A stretch of 64,000 nt of DNA, taken from contig NZ_LR723670.1 in assembly GCF_902502825.2 (NCBI RefSeq), positions 1,798,001 through 1,862,000 of the forward strand, given 5' to 3'. Position 1 is the first letter of the stretch. Each line of letters starts with the position of its first letter. The position numbers were made by a program, and so were the translations under genes. Source of the stretch: Pseudorhizobium flavum. Lineage in GTDB: Bacteria > Pseudomonadota > Alphaproteobacteria > Rhizobiales > Rhizobiaceae. Under the pieces are notes generated by a model. That model worked only from the letters and a program-made list of their open reading frames with translations. It searched no databases and was not told where the DNA came from. This document shows positions 27,578-37,662 of the stretch, one piece after another.

Positions 27578-28741
27578 ATGAGATTTCTGGTATTGGTGCT
27601 GCTTGCCCTGGTGCAGGCAACGATCGGCATGGATGCGGCTGTTGCACAGCAGGCGGATGCCGGCTTCGTCACCAAGGCCAGGCAGGCCTACCTCGTCGAG
27701 GCAAAGACAGGTACGGTTCTGCTGGCGGTCAACGAGAACCAGGCCTTCCCGCCGGCTTCCCTGGCCAAGTTGATGACAATGGAGGTTGTCTTCAGCGCTT
27801 TGAAGCGGGGGGAAATCTCTGCGGCCACCAGCTTTCCCGTTACGGAATACGCATGGCGGAATGGTGGTGCACCGTCCGGTACAACGACGATGTTTGCCGC
27901 GTTGAACTCGACGGTTCCTGTGGCCGACCTGATCAGGGGCGTCGTGATCCAGAATGCCAACGACGCCTGCATCGTCCTGGCCGAGGGGATCAGTGGTTCC
28001 GAGGCAGAGTTTGCGGCCCGTATGACCGCGCGGGCCAAGGACCTCGGCCTCAGTCGTTCGACATTCGCAAACCCGACAGGGCTCCCTCCAGCGGAGAGTT
28101 TCACGACCGCGCGTGACCTTGTGGAACTGGCACGGCATCTTTACCGCGAATACCCTGAGCAATATGGGCTCTATTCGCAGCCGGACTTCGAGTGGAACGG
28201 GATCTTTCAGCGGAACAAGAACCCCCTGCTGTCGCTCAACATCGGTGTCGATGGGCTGGGCGCGGGATACGCCAAGGATTCTGGATACGCTCTGGTGGCA
28301 TCCATCGAACGTCGCGGCACCAGGCTTTTTCTGGCCATGGGTGGATTGGCGAGCGAGAAGGAGCGGCTGGAAGAGGCTCGTCGGGTGCTTGAATGGGGGC
28401 TGTCTTCATTCGAGACGAAGCTGCTGTTCTCTCCGGGCGAGGTGGTCGGCCAGGTGAGCGTCTACGGAGGCGAGACACGCTATCTCGATCTGGTGGCCCG
28501 CGAGCCGGTAGATATTTACCTGCCGACGGAAACGCCGCCGAGGTTGAGCGGCAGGATCGTCTACCAGTGGCCGCTGAGGGCGCCGATCGCCGAGGGACAG
28601 GCGGTTGGCATGCTGAAGATTTCTGCGGATGAGCGACTGGTTCGCGAGGTCGAGCTCGTGGCTGCCCATCCGGTCGGATCCGGAACGCTGCTCTCCAAGG
28701 CGACCGATGCACTGCTCGAACTCATGTTCTTCTGGTTGTAG
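27578..28741 (+). CDS. D-alanyl-D-alanine carboxypeptidase family (S11) protein with altered active-site motifs
   Basis: Penicillin-binding-protein-like peptidase that trims D-Ala from peptidoglycan. I use the ATG at 27578 (MRFLVLVLLALVQ), preceded by CGGAG and followed by a signal peptide; in-frame starts at 27524 and 27554 are less likely. The 387 residues contain the nucleophile SxxK motif as PASLAKLMT. The SxN motif position reads QNANDACIV (Asn for Ser), and the KTG position reads VDGLGAGYAKDSGY (Gly-Ala-Gly for Lys-Thr-Gly). Two of three catalytic motifs are thus changed, and activity is doubtful. A C-terminal beta-domain follows (about residues 290-370). Confidence 0.88.
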   Translation: MRFLVLVLLALVQATIGMDAAVAQQADAGFVTKARQAYLVEAKTGTVLLAVNENQAFPPASLAKLMTMEVVFSALKRGEISAATSFPVTEYAWRNGGAPSGTTTMFAALNSTVPVADLIRGVVIQNANDACIVLAEGISGSEAEFAARMTARAKDLGLSRSTFANPTGLPPAESFTTARDLVELARHLYREYPEQYGLYSQPDFEWNGIFQRNKNPLLSLNIGVDGLGAGYAKDSGYALVASIERRGTRLFLAMGGLASEKERLEEARRVLEWGLSSFETKLLFSPGEVVGQVSVYGGETRYLDLVAREPVDIYLPTETPPRLSGRIVYQWPLRAPIAEGQAVGMLKISADERLVREVELVAAHPVGSGTLLSKATDALLELMFFWL

Positions 28742-28815
28742 CGCCAGAGAGGTTTTATCTTAGCAATAGATACGATAGGCATTGATGGTGGCCTCGAGCA
28801 TGGCCGAGGGCCGCC

Positions 28816-29520
28816 GTGGCCCGGAAGCGTGAAGAGTTGTTGCGGTTGGCAAAAAGACCAGGACTGTTTGTAACGTTCGAAGGCGGCGAAGGGGCAGGGA
28901 AGTCCACCCAGATTCGCCGGCTTGCGGAATCGCTCCGGCGGCGGGGCCTGGACGTTCTGGTGACGAGGGAGCCGGGAGGGTCTCCGGGCGCAGAGGCGGT
29001 ACGACATGTGCTGCTTTCGGGCGCCGCAGAGGAGTTCGGCGTCCGCATGGAGGCGATCCTATTTGCCGCGGCCCGGAGCGACCATGTCGAGGAAGTCATT
29101 CGTCCGGCACTGGAAAGCGGTGCCGTCGTCCTGTGCGACCGGTTCATGGACTCTTCCAGAGTCTACCAGGGGGTCACCGGGAACCTTGAAACGGAATACC
29201 TGGAAGCCCTGCAGAGGATCGCTGTCAACGGCGTCTATCCCGACTGCACCGTGATCCTTGACCTGCCTGCCGAAAAGGGACTTGCAAGGGCGCGTGCAAG
29301 GGGAGGGGCTACTGCGCCCGACCGTTTCGAAAGAGAGGAACTCCAGACCCATGAAAAGCGCCGGGAGGCCTTTCTCGAGATCGCTTCCGCCGATCCGGGG
29401 AGGTGTCACGTCGTCGATGCGGATCGGCCCGAGGATACCATCGCAGCCGAAGTCCTGTCCATTGTCGAACCGCTGGCGGCGCAGCAGGAAAAGGTAGTGG
29501 CCAGCGCGGAGAACGTCTGA
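28816..29520 (+). CDS. tmk: Thymidylate kinase
   Basis: Phosphorylates dTMP to dTDP. The 234 residues with a GTG start at 28816 contain the P-loop [12 protein letters not shown], the DR-like [14 protein letters not shown], the [12 protein letters not shown] segment and the lid with ARARARGG. The N-terminal 17 residues before [10 protein letters not shown] are basic and longer than in many homologues, so a later start is possible. Its stop overlaps the holB start (TGATG). Confidence 0.94.
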   Translation: MARKREELLRLAKRPGLFVTFEGGEGAGKSTQIRRLAESLRRRGLDVLVTREPGGSPGAEAVRHVLLSGAAEEFGVRMEAILFAAARSDHVEEVIRPALESGAVVLCDRFMDSSRVYQGVTGNLETEYLEALQRIAVNGVYPDCTVILDLPAEKGLARARARGGATAPDRFEREELQTHEKRREAFLEIASADPGRCHVVDADRPEDTIAAEVLSIVEPLAAQQEKVVASAENV

Positions 29521-30542
29521 TGGGTGAAGACGCTCACATCCTTGACGGCGCGATCCCGCCCGCACGAAATCCGAACCTGTTCGGTCATCAGGCTGCAGAA
29601 GAATTCCTGGCACGCAGCTACCGCACGGGCAAAGCCCACCACGCAATCCTCATCGAGGGCCCGGAGGGAATTGGCAAAGCAACGCTGGCGTTCCGGTTCG
29701 CGGCCCACGTTCTTTCTCACCCGGACCCGGAGACGGCACCGGACCAGCTTGCAATCCCCGATCCAGAGTCCGCGATCGGTCGGCAGATTGCTTCCGGTGC
29801 TTCTCACAATCTCCTGCATCTGACCCGGCCGGTTGATGAGAAGTCGGGAAAGCAGAAGACCGCGATCACGATCGACGAAGTCCGGCGGGCGGGGCATTTC
29901 TTCTCCCAGACATCCGGCACAGGGAATTGGCGTATTGTCATCATCGATCCCGTCGACGATCTCAATCGCAATGCTGCCAATGCCATCCTGAAGATCCTGG
30001 AGGAGCCACCGAAGCGGGCGATGTTCCTCGTCCTGTCGCATGCCCCGGGTAAGCTCCTGCCGACCATACGCTCCCGTTGCTTGCCGCTACGCCTCTCACC
30101 GCTCGGCGAACAGGATCTTCTGCGCGCGCTCGAAGCGCTGGGCGTTTCGATCGAAGGCCGGACGAGGGAGACCGTGCTCGCCATGTCGAAAGGGAGCGTC
30201 TCGCAGGTGCTCAAGCTTCTGAACTACGGCGGCGCCGACATCGTCAGCGCATTCAATCAGATGCTGGCGGAGGAGGGGCCTGCCGCAAGACGAGCGATGC
30301 ATCGTTTGTCCGATGTGCTCTCGGCGAAGGATGCAGACGTCGCACTCGGCTTCTTTCTGGAGCATCTTGGCGACCATCTTTCCGACCGGGCGCGCCAGGC
30401 CGCCTTCGCGGGAGACCTCGCCGCTGCGGCACGCATGGCGGATCTGGCCAGCGAGGTGGGGGAGAAGGTCACCGTGTCGCAGGCCTATAACCTCGACCGG
30501 AAGCAGACGCTTCTATCGATCCTCGAAGCCGCCCACCGCTGA
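29520..30542 (+). CDS. holB: DNA polymerase III delta prime subunit
   Basis: Clamp-loader subunit that helps load the beta sliding clamp. The 340-residue protein starts at the ATG overlapping the tmk stop. It has the clamp-loader P-loop [13 protein letters not shown], the [20 protein letters not shown] sensor region and the SRC motif (RSRCLPLRL). The tmk-holB order is a common bacterial arrangement. The C-terminal third is variable, as usual for delta prime. Confidence 0.94.
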   Translation: MGEDAHILDGAIPPARNPNLFGHQAAEEFLARSYRTGKAHHAILIEGPEGIGKATLAFRFAAHVLSHPDPETAPDQLAIPDPESAIGRQIASGASHNLLHLTRPVDEKSGKQKTAITIDEVRRAGHFFSQTSGTGNWRIVIIDPVDDLNRNAANAILKILEEPPKRAMFLVLSHAPGKLLPTIRSRCLPLRLSPLGEQDLLRALEALGVSIEGRTRETVLAMSKGSVSQVLKLLNYGGADIVSAFNQMLAEEGPAARRAMHRLSDVLSAKDADVALGFFLEHLGDHLSDRARQAAFAGDLAAAARMADLASEVGEKVTVSQAYNLDRKQTLLSILEAAHR

Positions 30543-30631
30543 TCCATCGGCGGGCACGGCGAAGTATGGGTTTCGCTGCTGCGAAACATAGGCTAATAGC
30601 CAAACCGACCCTCCCATGCTCGAGTGCGATA

Positions 30632-32188
30632 ATGCCGGACAAGCTTCCCTATTACATCACCACCGCGATTTCTTACCCCAATGGCAAGCCTCATATCGGC
30701 CATGCCTATGAACTGATCGCGACGGATGCCATGGCGCGCTTCCAGCGCCTCGACGGCAGGGACGTCTTCTTCCTGACCGGCACGGACGAACACGGCCAGA
30801 AGATGCAGCAGACTGCGCGCGCCGAAGGGATCGATCCGTCCGAACTTGCGGAGAGGAATTCCAACGAATTCCGCGAGATGGGGCGGCTTCTTAACGCATC
30901 GAATGATGATTTCATCCGAACGACTGAGCCTCGCCATCACGAAGCCTGCCGCGAGATCTGGAACCGGATGGCCGATAATGGCGACATCTACAAGGACAGC
31001 TACGCCGGCTGGTATTCCGTCCGCGACGAAGCCTTCTACCAGGAGGGCGAGACCGAGGTGCGGGACGATGGTGTACGCTACGGCCCGCAGGGCACACCGG
31101 TCGAATGGGTGGAGGAGGAGAGCTACTTCTTCAAGCTCTCGGCTTACGAAGAGAAGCTGCTGAAGCACTACTCCGACAAGCCTGATTTCATCGGTCCTGC
31201 GGAGCGGCGGAATGAAGTCATCTCTTTCGTCAAGTCCGGCTTGAAGGATCTCTCGATCTCGCGCACCACCTTCGACTGGGGCATCAAGGTGCCGAACGAT
31301 CCGGCGCATGTGATGTATGTCTGGGTCGATGCGCTGACGAACTATGTGACCGCAACCGGCTACCTGACGGATAAGAATGGCCCGCGCGCCAAATACTGGC
31401 CGGCGGACGCCCATATCATCGGCAAGGACATCATCCGCTTCCATGCTGTCTACTGGCCGGCTTTCCTGATGTCGGCGGGTCTGCCATTGCCCAAGCGGGT
31501 CTTCGCGCATGGGTTCCTGCTCAACAAGGGCGAGAAGATGTCGAAGTCCCTCGGCAACGTCGTCGATCCGGTTAATCTCGTGAACCACTTCGGGCTCGAT
31601 CAGGTGCGTTACTTCTTCCTGCGCGAAGTCTCCTTCGGCCAGGACGGCAGCTACAGCGAGGAAGCCATCGGGACCCGGATCAATGCCGATCTTGCCAACG
31701 GGATCGGCAATCTCGCCAGCCGGTCGCTTTCGATGATCGTCAAGAACTGCGACGGCAAGATCCCTGAGCCTGGTGAGTTCAGCGAAGAGGATCGTGCCAT
31801 CCTGGCGTCGGCCGATTCACTTCTGGAAACGTGCCGCGAGGAGATGGAGAAGCAACTGATCCACCGGGCGGTTGCTGCCGTGATAGGTCTCGTTTCCGAG
31901 ACTGATCGCTATTTCGCCGGACAGGCACCATGGGCGCTGAAGAAGACGGATCCCGAACGCATGGCGACGGTGCTTTACGTCACGGCCGAGATCGTCCGGC
32001 AGATCGCCATCCTGCTTCAGCCCTACATGCCGGATGCCAGCGCGAAGCTTCTGGACCTTGTAGCCGCGCCTGCCGACAAACGTGATTTCAGCTCGCTCGG
32101 CGAGGCGGGACGGCTTGTTCCGGGCACCGTGCTCGATGCGCCGACGCCGGTCTTCCCGCGTTACGTCGCACCGGAGACGGGCGCCTGA
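30632..32188 (+). CDS. metG: Methionyl-tRNA synthetase
   Basis: Charges tRNA-Met with methionine. The start is the ATG at 30632 ([27 protein letters not shown]), at the family boundary; the open frame begins 66 bp earlier. HIGH-type motif HIGHAYE and KMSKS motif [10 protein letters not shown] are intact. The 518 residues lack the C-terminal tRNA-binding/dimerisation domain found in E. coli MetG, and I see no zinc-binding Cys cluster, consistent with the short alphaproteobacterial form. Confidence 0.96.
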   Translation: MPDKLPYYITTAISYPNGKPHIGHAYELIATDAMARFQRLDGRDVFFLTGTDEHGQKMQQTARAEGIDPSELAERNSNEFREMGRLLNASNDDFIRTTEPRHHEACREIWNRMADNGDIYKDSYAGWYSVRDEAFYQEGETEVRDDGVRYGPQGTPVEWVEEESYFFKLSAYEEKLLKHYSDKPDFIGPAERRNEVISFVKSGLKDLSISRTTFDWGIKVPNDPAHVMYVWVDALTNYVTATGYLTDKNGPRAKYWPADAHIIGKDIIRFHAVYWPAFLMSAGLPLPKRVFAHGFLLNKGEKMSKSLGNVVDPVNLVNHFGLDQVRYFFLREVSFGQDGSYSEEAIGTRINADLANGIGNLASRSLSMIVKNCDGKIPEPGEFSEEDRAILASADSLLETCREEMEKQLIHRAVAAVIGLVSETDRYFAGQAPWALKKTDPERMATVLYVTAEIVRQIAILLQPYMPDASAKLLDLVAAPADKRDFSSLGEAGRLVPGTVLDAPTPVFPRYVAPETGA

Positions 32189-32202
32189 GTTCGAGGCAAG
32201 AA

Positions 32203-32985
32203 ATGCTCATCGATACACACTGCCATCTCGACTTTGACGATTTCGACGAGGAGCGCGACGAACTGGTTGCGCGTGCCCACGGGGTCGGCGTGGGACAGAT
32301 GGTGACGATCTCGACGCATGTGCGGAAACTGGATCGCCTGCTGGCGTTGACCGCCCGATATCCCTCCGTCTTCTGCTCGGTCGGCACCCATCCGAACAAT
32401 GCCGGCGACGAACTGGACATCACGGCGGACGACCTTGTTCGGTTGGCAGAAAGTCACGAGAAGATCGTCGCGATCGGCGAAGCCGGCCTCGATTATTTCT
32501 ACGACACGCAGAAGCCGGAAGACCAGCAGACTGGGTTTCGCCGTCACATCGAAGCGGCCCGGCGGACGGAATTGCCGCTGGTGATCCACAGCCGCAGCGC
32601 AGACGATGACATGGCCGCGATCCTGCGGGAGGAAAGCGGGAAGGGGGCCTTTCCCTTCATCCTCCATTGCTTCTCGTCCGGAGCGGATCTTGCCCGCACC
32701 GGTGTGGAGTTGGGCGGCTACATTTCCTTCTCGGGCATCCTGACTTTCCCGAAGTCGGAAGAACTTCGCGAAATAGCGAAAGCGGTTCCGCATGAGCGGC
32801 TGCTGGTCGAGACGGATGCTCCATATCTTGCGCCTAAGCGTTGGCGCGGGAAACGCAACGAGCCTGCCTATGTGGTCAATACCGCGGAGGTTCTGGCGGA
32901 AACACTCGGTCTTGCGTTCGACGAAGTGGCGCGGATGACAACCGACAACGCGTTTCGGATCTTTGCCAAGATGCCGAGGCTCTGA
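32203..32985 (+). CDS. tatD: TatD family metal-dependent hydrolase (DNase)
   Basis: 260-residue amidohydrolase-fold nuclease. Metal-binding motifs are complete: IDTHCHLDF at the start, AIGEAGLDYFYD, VIHSRSADDD, CFSSG, and VETDAPYLAPKRWRGKRNEP. Family members process or repair DNA; some act on D-aminoacyl-tRNA. It follows metG by 14 bp, a frequent neighbourhood. Confidence 0.93.
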   Translation: MLIDTHCHLDFDDFDEERDELVARAHGVGVGQMVTISTHVRKLDRLLALTARYPSVFCSVGTHPNNAGDELDITADDLVRLAESHEKIVAIGEAGLDYFYDTQKPEDQQTGFRRHIEAARRTELPLVIHSRSADDDMAAILREESGKGAFPFILHCFSSGADLARTGVELGGYISFSGILTFPKSEELREIAKAVPHERLLVETDAPYLAPKRWRGKRNEPAYVVNTAEVLAETLGLAFDEVARMTTDNAFRIFAKMPRL

Positions 32986-32990
32986 GGAGC

Positions 32991-33812
32991 ATGCGGTACA
33001 GGCGCAGATATACCATCCTCGGATGTGCGTCCTCTCCCGGAGTGCCGCGCATCAACGGCGATTGGGGCGCCTGCGACCCGAACAATCCGCGCAATCGACG
33101 AACGCGTGCTGCCTTCCTCGTGGAGCAGTTCTCACCGGACGGCGGCGCAACCACCATCGTCGTCGATACGGGACCGGATTTCCGCGAGCAGATGATTGCC
33201 GCACGGGTCCAGCATATCGATGCAGTTCTCTATACTCATGCCCATGCGGATCATCTCCACGGGATCGATGACCTGCGGGGCTACTTCCATACCCAGAGGA
33301 AGCGCATTCCCATCTACGCGGATAGCTCCACGATGGAGCGGATTCGCATGGGCTTCGGTTATTGCCTCGAAACACCGACTGGTGGAAACTATCCGCCGAT
33401 CGTCGAGCCCAGGCTTATCCAGTCACTGGGCGACCCGCTGGTCATTGACGGTGCGGGTGGTCCGATCGAGGTTCTGGCGCACCGCCAGGTGCATGGCGAG
33501 ATACATTCGCTCGGCTTCCGGTTCGACAACGTCGGATATTGCAGCGACGTCAGTGATTTCCCGCCGGAGAGCATCGCCCGCCTGGAGGGGCTCGATGTCC
33601 TCATACTCGATGCTCTGCAGTATCATCATCATCCGAGCCATCTTTCGCTCGATCAGGCGCTGGAGTGGATCGCTCGGTTGATGCCGCGGCAGGTTTACCT
33701 GACGCACATGCACACGCCCATGGACTACGACGCTGTGAACACCGCAACGCCGGACCATGTGCAGCCGGCGCACGACGGACTGAGCTTCGAGTACGAATTC
33801 GAGGTCAGTTAG
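32991..33812 (+). CDS. MBL-fold metallo-hydrolase (PhnP-like)
   Basis: 273-residue metallo-beta-lactamase fold enzyme. The start is the ATG at 32991 (MRYRRRYTILGCASSPGVPR), five bases after the tatD stop. The metal-binding signature THAHADHLHGIDDLR, later His in HRQVHGEIHSLGF, Asp in ILDALQYHHHPSH and THMHTPMDY match the PhnP-type phosphodiesterase group, but no phn genes are present. It ends the rlpA-to-MBL operon. Beyond it are the dif-like site and the IS1202-family element. Confidence 0.9.
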   Translation: MRYRRRYTILGCASSPGVPRINGDWGACDPNNPRNRRTRAAFLVEQFSPDGGATTIVVDTGPDFREQMIAARVQHIDAVLYTHAHADHLHGIDDLRGYFHTQRKRIPIYADSSTMERIRMGFGYCLETPTGGNYPPIVEPRLIQSLGDPLVIDGAGGPIEVLAHRQVHGEIHSLGFRFDNVGYCSDVSDFPPESIARLEGLDVLILDALQYHHHPSHLSLDQALEWIARLMPRQVYLTHMHTPMDYDAVNTATPDHVQPAHDGLSFEYEFEVS

Positions 33813-33897
33813 CGGTGGTGCACGCGCGACCGTGTTGGAAGCTGATAGCAAGGCTCACGGACTCTGTATAAGTCTCTGGACTCGCAGCTTGATCTAT

Positions 33898-33925
33898 AAG
33901 TTCCATAATCCCTGTTATGTGATCT
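33898..33925 (+). other. dif: dif-like XerC/XerD recombination site
   Basis: The 28-bp site has the 11-6-11 geometry of dif: left arm AAGTTCCATAA, spacer TCCCTG, right arm TTATGTGATCT. The inner five bases of each arm form the perfect inverted repeat CATAA/TTATG found in E. coli dif, and the right arm matches the E. coli XerD arm TTATGTTAAAT at 7 of 11 positions. It lies between the convergent MBL and recX genes. The IS1202-family element starts five bases to the right, and KOPS-like octamers switch orientation across it. Identification rests on similarity and context only. Confidence 0.65.
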
Positions 33926-33930
33926 TATGA
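33926..33930 (+). repeat. Left target-site duplication (TATGA) of the IS1202-family element
   Basis: TATGA directly precedes the left inverted repeat (TGTAAGGGC) and recurs at 37897-37901 directly after the right end (TTTGACA), giving a 5-bp duplication. Confidence 0.85.
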
Positions 33931-35250
33931 TGTAAGGGCTATTTAGTAATGCGACAGTTGGGCCAGTTAGAGATGCGACAGTCTCGCCTCTCGACGCACT
34001 GGTCAAAGCTAACGTTGGGAGCAAGGATGACGATCTTCAGCCTGGTTGAGACCATGAGCGGTCGGAGTCGTCATGTCCTTTATGATCACCATGTCGCAGA
34101 AAGAGTTGCATCGCCTCGACATCATCCAGAAGATCCGTGACGAACGCCTGAGCGTCGTCGAGGCTGCCGAACGGCTCGGCCTAAGTCGAAGCCAGGTCCA
34201 TCGGCTGCTACAGGCCTATGACCGGGATGGTCCGGCTGGCCTTGTTTCCAAGAAGCGATCACGGCCGAGCAATCGGCGCCACAGCGAGGAGTTTCGCAAT
34301 GCGGCGCTGGATCTGATCCGCGAACGCTATCTGGATTTCGGTCCGACGCTGGCGCGTGAGAAGCTGATCGAGCTGCACCGGATCTCTGTGGCTAAGGAGA
34401 CGCTGCGGCAATGGATGACCGAGGCTGGTATCTGGGTCTCACGTAGAGAACGCAAGAAACGGGTTTTCCAGCCACGCGGCCGACGTGATTGCTTTGGCGA
34501 ACTGGTGCAGATCGATGGCTCGCATCACTGGTGGTTCGAGAACCGTGGGCCCAAATGCGCCCTACTCGTCTATATCGATGACGCGACCGGCAAGCTGCTG
34601 CATCTACGGTTTGCCGGATCGGAGAACACATTCGACTATCTGCGCGCGACCAAGGCATATCTGCAGCAATGGGGCAAACCACTGGCCTTCTACAGCGACA
34701 AGCACGGCGTCTTTCGTTCGACCCATGCGTCGCAGAAGGACCGGACGAGCGGCCTGACACAATTCGGCCGGGCGCTTTATGAGCTGAACATCGACATCAT
34801 CTGTGCCAACACCCCGCAGGCCAAGGGCCGTGTGGAACGTGCCAACCAGACATTGCAGGATCGGCTGGTCAAGGAGATGCGGCTTCGCGGCATCGACACG
34901 ATCGAGGAAGCCAACGCGTATGCGCCTGAGTTCATTTTAGATTTCAACGCGCGTTTCGGCAAGGAACCGCGCAATCCGAAGGACATGCACCGGCAGTTGG
35001 CCGGTCACGAGAACCTTGATGGCGTCATGTGCCGCAAGGAAGTTCGCACGCTGTCGCAGGCTTTGACGCTGCGCTACGACAAGGTGCTGTTCATTCTCGA
35101 TCCGACCGACGTTTCCAGGCCTCTGGCCGGCCAAAAGGTGATTGTTTGCGATTATCCGGACGGTCGCCTCGAGATCATGCACGAGAGTTTTGCCCTACCC
35201 TACAGAACCTTTGACAAGCTGCGGTCGGTCCATCGCCCGGAAGTCGTCGA

Positions 35251-36667
35251 GATCGTGTCCCGCCGAGTGGTGTAGCTGGGTGATAGCGAAGCCGCTCGCG
35301 AGTGCACCCTCCAAGGTGCTGTAGGGAGCGGGCGGCGTAGCGGTGGTCACCAGTGTTTTCCGGTAGGGTCGGGTTGCTTATGACCAACCTGAGGGACACC
35401 ACCGATGACCGACGACATGATGAACCTGCGCTCACTCGTTGAGAAGAGCGCCGACGCCGATTTGCTGCGCGAGATGATCGGCTTCGCTGCCGAAAAGCTG
35501 ATGGCGCTGGAGGTCAGCACGAAGACTGGCGCGGGCTATGGCGAGAAGAATAGCTTCCGACTGGCCCAGCGCAACGGCTATCGCGACCGGGACTGGGAGA
35601 CACGGGCGGGCACCGTTGAGCTGCGCATTCCGAAGCTTCGCACAGGCAGCTATTTCCCGAGCTTTCTCGAACCACGCCGCATGGCAGAGAAGGCCCTGAC
35701 GGCAGTTATCCAAGAGGCCTATATCCAAGGCGTCTCGACCCGATCCGTCGATGACCTCGTTAAGGCCATGGGCATGTCGGGCATCTCCAAGAGCCAGGTA
35801 TCCCGGCTCTGCGAGGAGATCGACGAGAAGGTGAAGGCCTTCCTCGACAGGCCCATCGAAGGGGAATGGCCCTACCTTTGGATCGATGCGACCTACCTCA
35901 AGGTCCGGCGCGGCGGGCGCATCGTCTCCGTCGCCGTCATCATCGCCGTCGGCGTCAACACCGACGGTCGACGCGAGGTGCTCGGTATGGAGATCGGCAC
36001 ATCCGAGGCCGAGGCGATCTGGACAGAGTTCCTGCGTAAGCTGACAAGGCGGGGTCTGTGTGGCGTCAAGCTCGTCGTCTCCGATGCCCATGAGGGCATC
36101 AAAGCCGCAGTATCGAAGGTGCTCTCCGCCACCTGGCAGCGATGCCGTGTCCACTTCATGCGCAATGCTTTGGCCCATGCCGGGAAGAGCGGACGCCGTG
36201 TTGTCTCTGCCTTCATCGCCACGGCCTTTGCCCAAGACACGTCAGAGGCTGCAAGTACCCAATGGCGCAACGTCGCCGACCAGATCAGGCCGAAGGTGCC
36301 CAAACTCGCCAGTCTCATGGACAGTGCCGAGCAAGACGTGCTCGCCTACATGACCTTTCCCAAGCAGCATTGGGCCAAACTCCACTCGACAAACCCGATT
36401 GAGCGATTGAACGGTGAGATCAAGCGACGCACAGAGGTCGTCGGCATCTTCCCAAACGACGACGCCATCGTGCGCCTAGTCGGTGCGCTGCTGCTCGAAC
36501 AGAACGACGAATGGGCCGTCCAGCGGTCCCGCTACATGACACTTGAGACAATCGCCACGATGAGCGATGATCCGCTCATCAGCCTGCCAGCCGCAAGCTG
36601 ATCCATTCCCGGCTCTGTCCGGAAGCACGGCGACCGCCAAAGCTACACCACGCCGGGGGACACGATC
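35251..36667 (+). mobile_element. IS256-family insertion sequence, complete, nested in the IS1202-family transposase
   Basis: The 1417-bp element starts GATCGTGTCCCGCCGAGTGG and ends with the imperfect inverse (right end inwards: GATCGTGTCCCCCGGCGTGG). An 8-bp direct repeat GTCGTCGA lies immediately outside both ends (35243-35250 and 36668-36675), the duplication size expected for IS256. It contains one intact transposase gene and is the younger of the two nested insertions. Confidence 0.93.
35405..36601 (+). CDS. IS256-family (mutator-type) transposase
   Basis: 398 residues, full length for the family. Catalytic triad segments are present: Asp in [12 protein letters not shown], Asp in [12 protein letters not shown] and Glu in [23 protein letters not shown]. 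The CRVHFMRN motif characteristic of the family lies between the second Asp and the Glu. An intact frame suggests an active or recently active element. Confidence 0.95.
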   Translation: MTDDMMNLRSLVEKSADADLLREMIGFAAEKLMALEVSTKTGAGYGEKNSFRLAQRNGYRDRDWETRAGTVELRIPKLRTGSYFPSFLEPRRMAEKALTAVIQEAYIQGVSTRSVDDLVKAMGMSGISKSQVSRLCEEIDEKVKAFLDRPIEGEWPYLWIDATYLKVRRGGRIVSVAVIIAVGVNTDGRREVLGMEIGTSEAEAIWTEFLRKLTRRGLCGVKLVVSDAHEGIKAAVSKVLSATWQRCRVHFMRNALAHAGKSGRRVVSAFIATAFAQDTSEAASTQWRNVADQIRPKVPKLASLMDSAEQDVLAYMTFPKQHWAKLHSTNPIERLNGEIKRRTEVVGIFPNDDAIVRLVGALLLEQNDEWAVQRSRYMTLETIATMSDDPLISLPAAS

Positions 36668-36924
36668 GTCGTCGAGAACAAGCGTCTGGACGACATGCTG
36701 TCGATCGTCGCCGAGATGCAGGCTGGACGAGAACAGCAACGGAGCAAAAGCGGCCCTCGCCGCACCGGGCAGACGGATCATATGTTCGGCATTCGCGACG
36801 GCAGCACGGCGAACGGCTATCAGAAGCGTGGCCGTAAGCCGAGGACAGATTACATGAACGATCCGGCGGTGATTGCACGGCGAGAGAAAGCGTTATTGAG
36901 GCAACCAGCGGCGGAATAAGATTG

Positions 36925-37662
36925 TCAGTGCACGCCGATGTCGCTTTGCGTATCTGATTCCAGCTGCAGGCAGGCGGACCAAAGCGGCGTCTTGTGGAAG
37001 GCTCCGTCTTGAAGAAGCGTGAGCCTTTCTCGTGCCTCATAAAGCAGGCCCAGCCAGCACAGGCGCCGCAGGACACCATATTGGAGATCGGATTTTAGCT
37101 CCCAGGCTTCCAGTGTCATTTCGGTCTCAGATAGGGGCTCGAAGTCTGGGTGGAGGATCTTCACAAGCTCCAATGGCGTGCACCCTTCTCTGGCCTTGAT
37201 ATTGAGAAGGTTGAGGAACATGCGCCACCAGCGTAACCGCGCTTGGACCTCCTCTTTGCGCTCCGTGGCGTGGACATAGGAATAGAGATAATCCGTGGCG
37301 ACGAGATCGAAGAAGCCTTGCGGGTTCACCAGGAACTCCCGGCCGCGTCTGGTTGGCAGCAGCACATCCTTTTTCCGGCGAAGAAGCTTCAGATGACGGG
37401 TCATGTCGCGCACGACCCAGAGCGGTGGCATGTCGCGCTCATTGAGCACCTTGTTCATGCTGTAGAGATCCTCAGCTGTGAACCCTGGCCAGAGAAAGTG
37501 CACAGCGGCCCAATGCACGAACTTGCGGTTCATGGCGCCGGTGGCTGTTAATCCGATGCCACCCTCACCGTCAGCATAGGCAACGGAAAGAAGCATACCT
37601 CGAAGAAGTGGTGACAGCGCGGCGACATCGACTTCACGCTGCAATTTGATTTCCGGAAGCAT
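36925..37662 (-). CDS. Passenger protein of unknown function inside the IS1202-family element
   Basis: 245 residues from the ATG at 37662 (MLPEIKLQREVDVAALSPLL); upstream in-frame sequence to 37878 is low-complexity and overlaps the IS right end. It lies wholly between the IS ends, convergent with the transposase, five bases from its stop. Residues about 35-110 (GGIGLTATGAMNRKFVHWAA..LLRRKKDVLLPTRRGREFL) look like a winged-helix-type region. I recall a similar IGLT-G-FNRKFVHWA segment as an extension in some pRiA4b ORF-3-like proteins, but this is from memory. The rest is helical with Trp/Arg-rich stretches. No catalytic motif is visible. It could be a transposition accessory or a host-interaction gene. 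Confidence 0.7.
   Translation of the reverse strand: MLPEIKLQREVDVAALSPLLRGMLLSVAYADGEGGIGLTATGAMNRKFVHWAAVHFLWPGFTAEDLYSMNKVLNERDMPPLWVVRDMTRHLKLLRRKKDVLLPTRRGREFLVNPQGFFDLVATDYLYSYVHATERKEEVQARLRWWRMFLNLLNIKAREGCTPLELVKILHPDFEPLSETEMTLEAWELKSDLQYGVLRRLCWLGLLYEARERLTLLQDGAFHKTPLWSACLQLESDTQSDIGVH

Larger units (their letters stand above)
34073..36919 (+). pseudogene. IS1202/ISNCY-family transposase, split by IS256-family insertion
   Basis: The gene is encoded by 34073-35250 plus 36676-36919. Removing the nested element and one copy of its 8-bp duplication restores one frame of 473 residues: ...RPEVVE joined to NKRLDDMLSIVAEM. The N-terminal helix-turn-helix is at residues about 10-55 (RLSVVEAAERLGLSRSQVHR). 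The rve-type catalytic core carries Asp in LVQIDGSHHWW, Asp in FYSDKHGVF and Glu in RVERANQTLQDRL. As it stands the protein is truncated at 400 residues by an IS-encoded tail (IVSRRVV). All catalytic residues lie before the break, but the C-terminal 80 residues are missing, so function is doubtful. Start codon alternatives exist at 34082 and 34091. Confidence 0.88.

Noticed and set aside
33931..35345. IS1202-family element ending just after the 400-codon frame
   Set aside because: No inverse of the left end occurs there; the matching right end with the TATGA duplication is at 37843-37901.
36695..36919. Independent small hypothetical gene right of the IS256-family element
   Set aside because: Removing the IS256-family element and its 8-bp duplication fuses it in frame to the IS1202-family transposase; it is the C-terminus of that gene.
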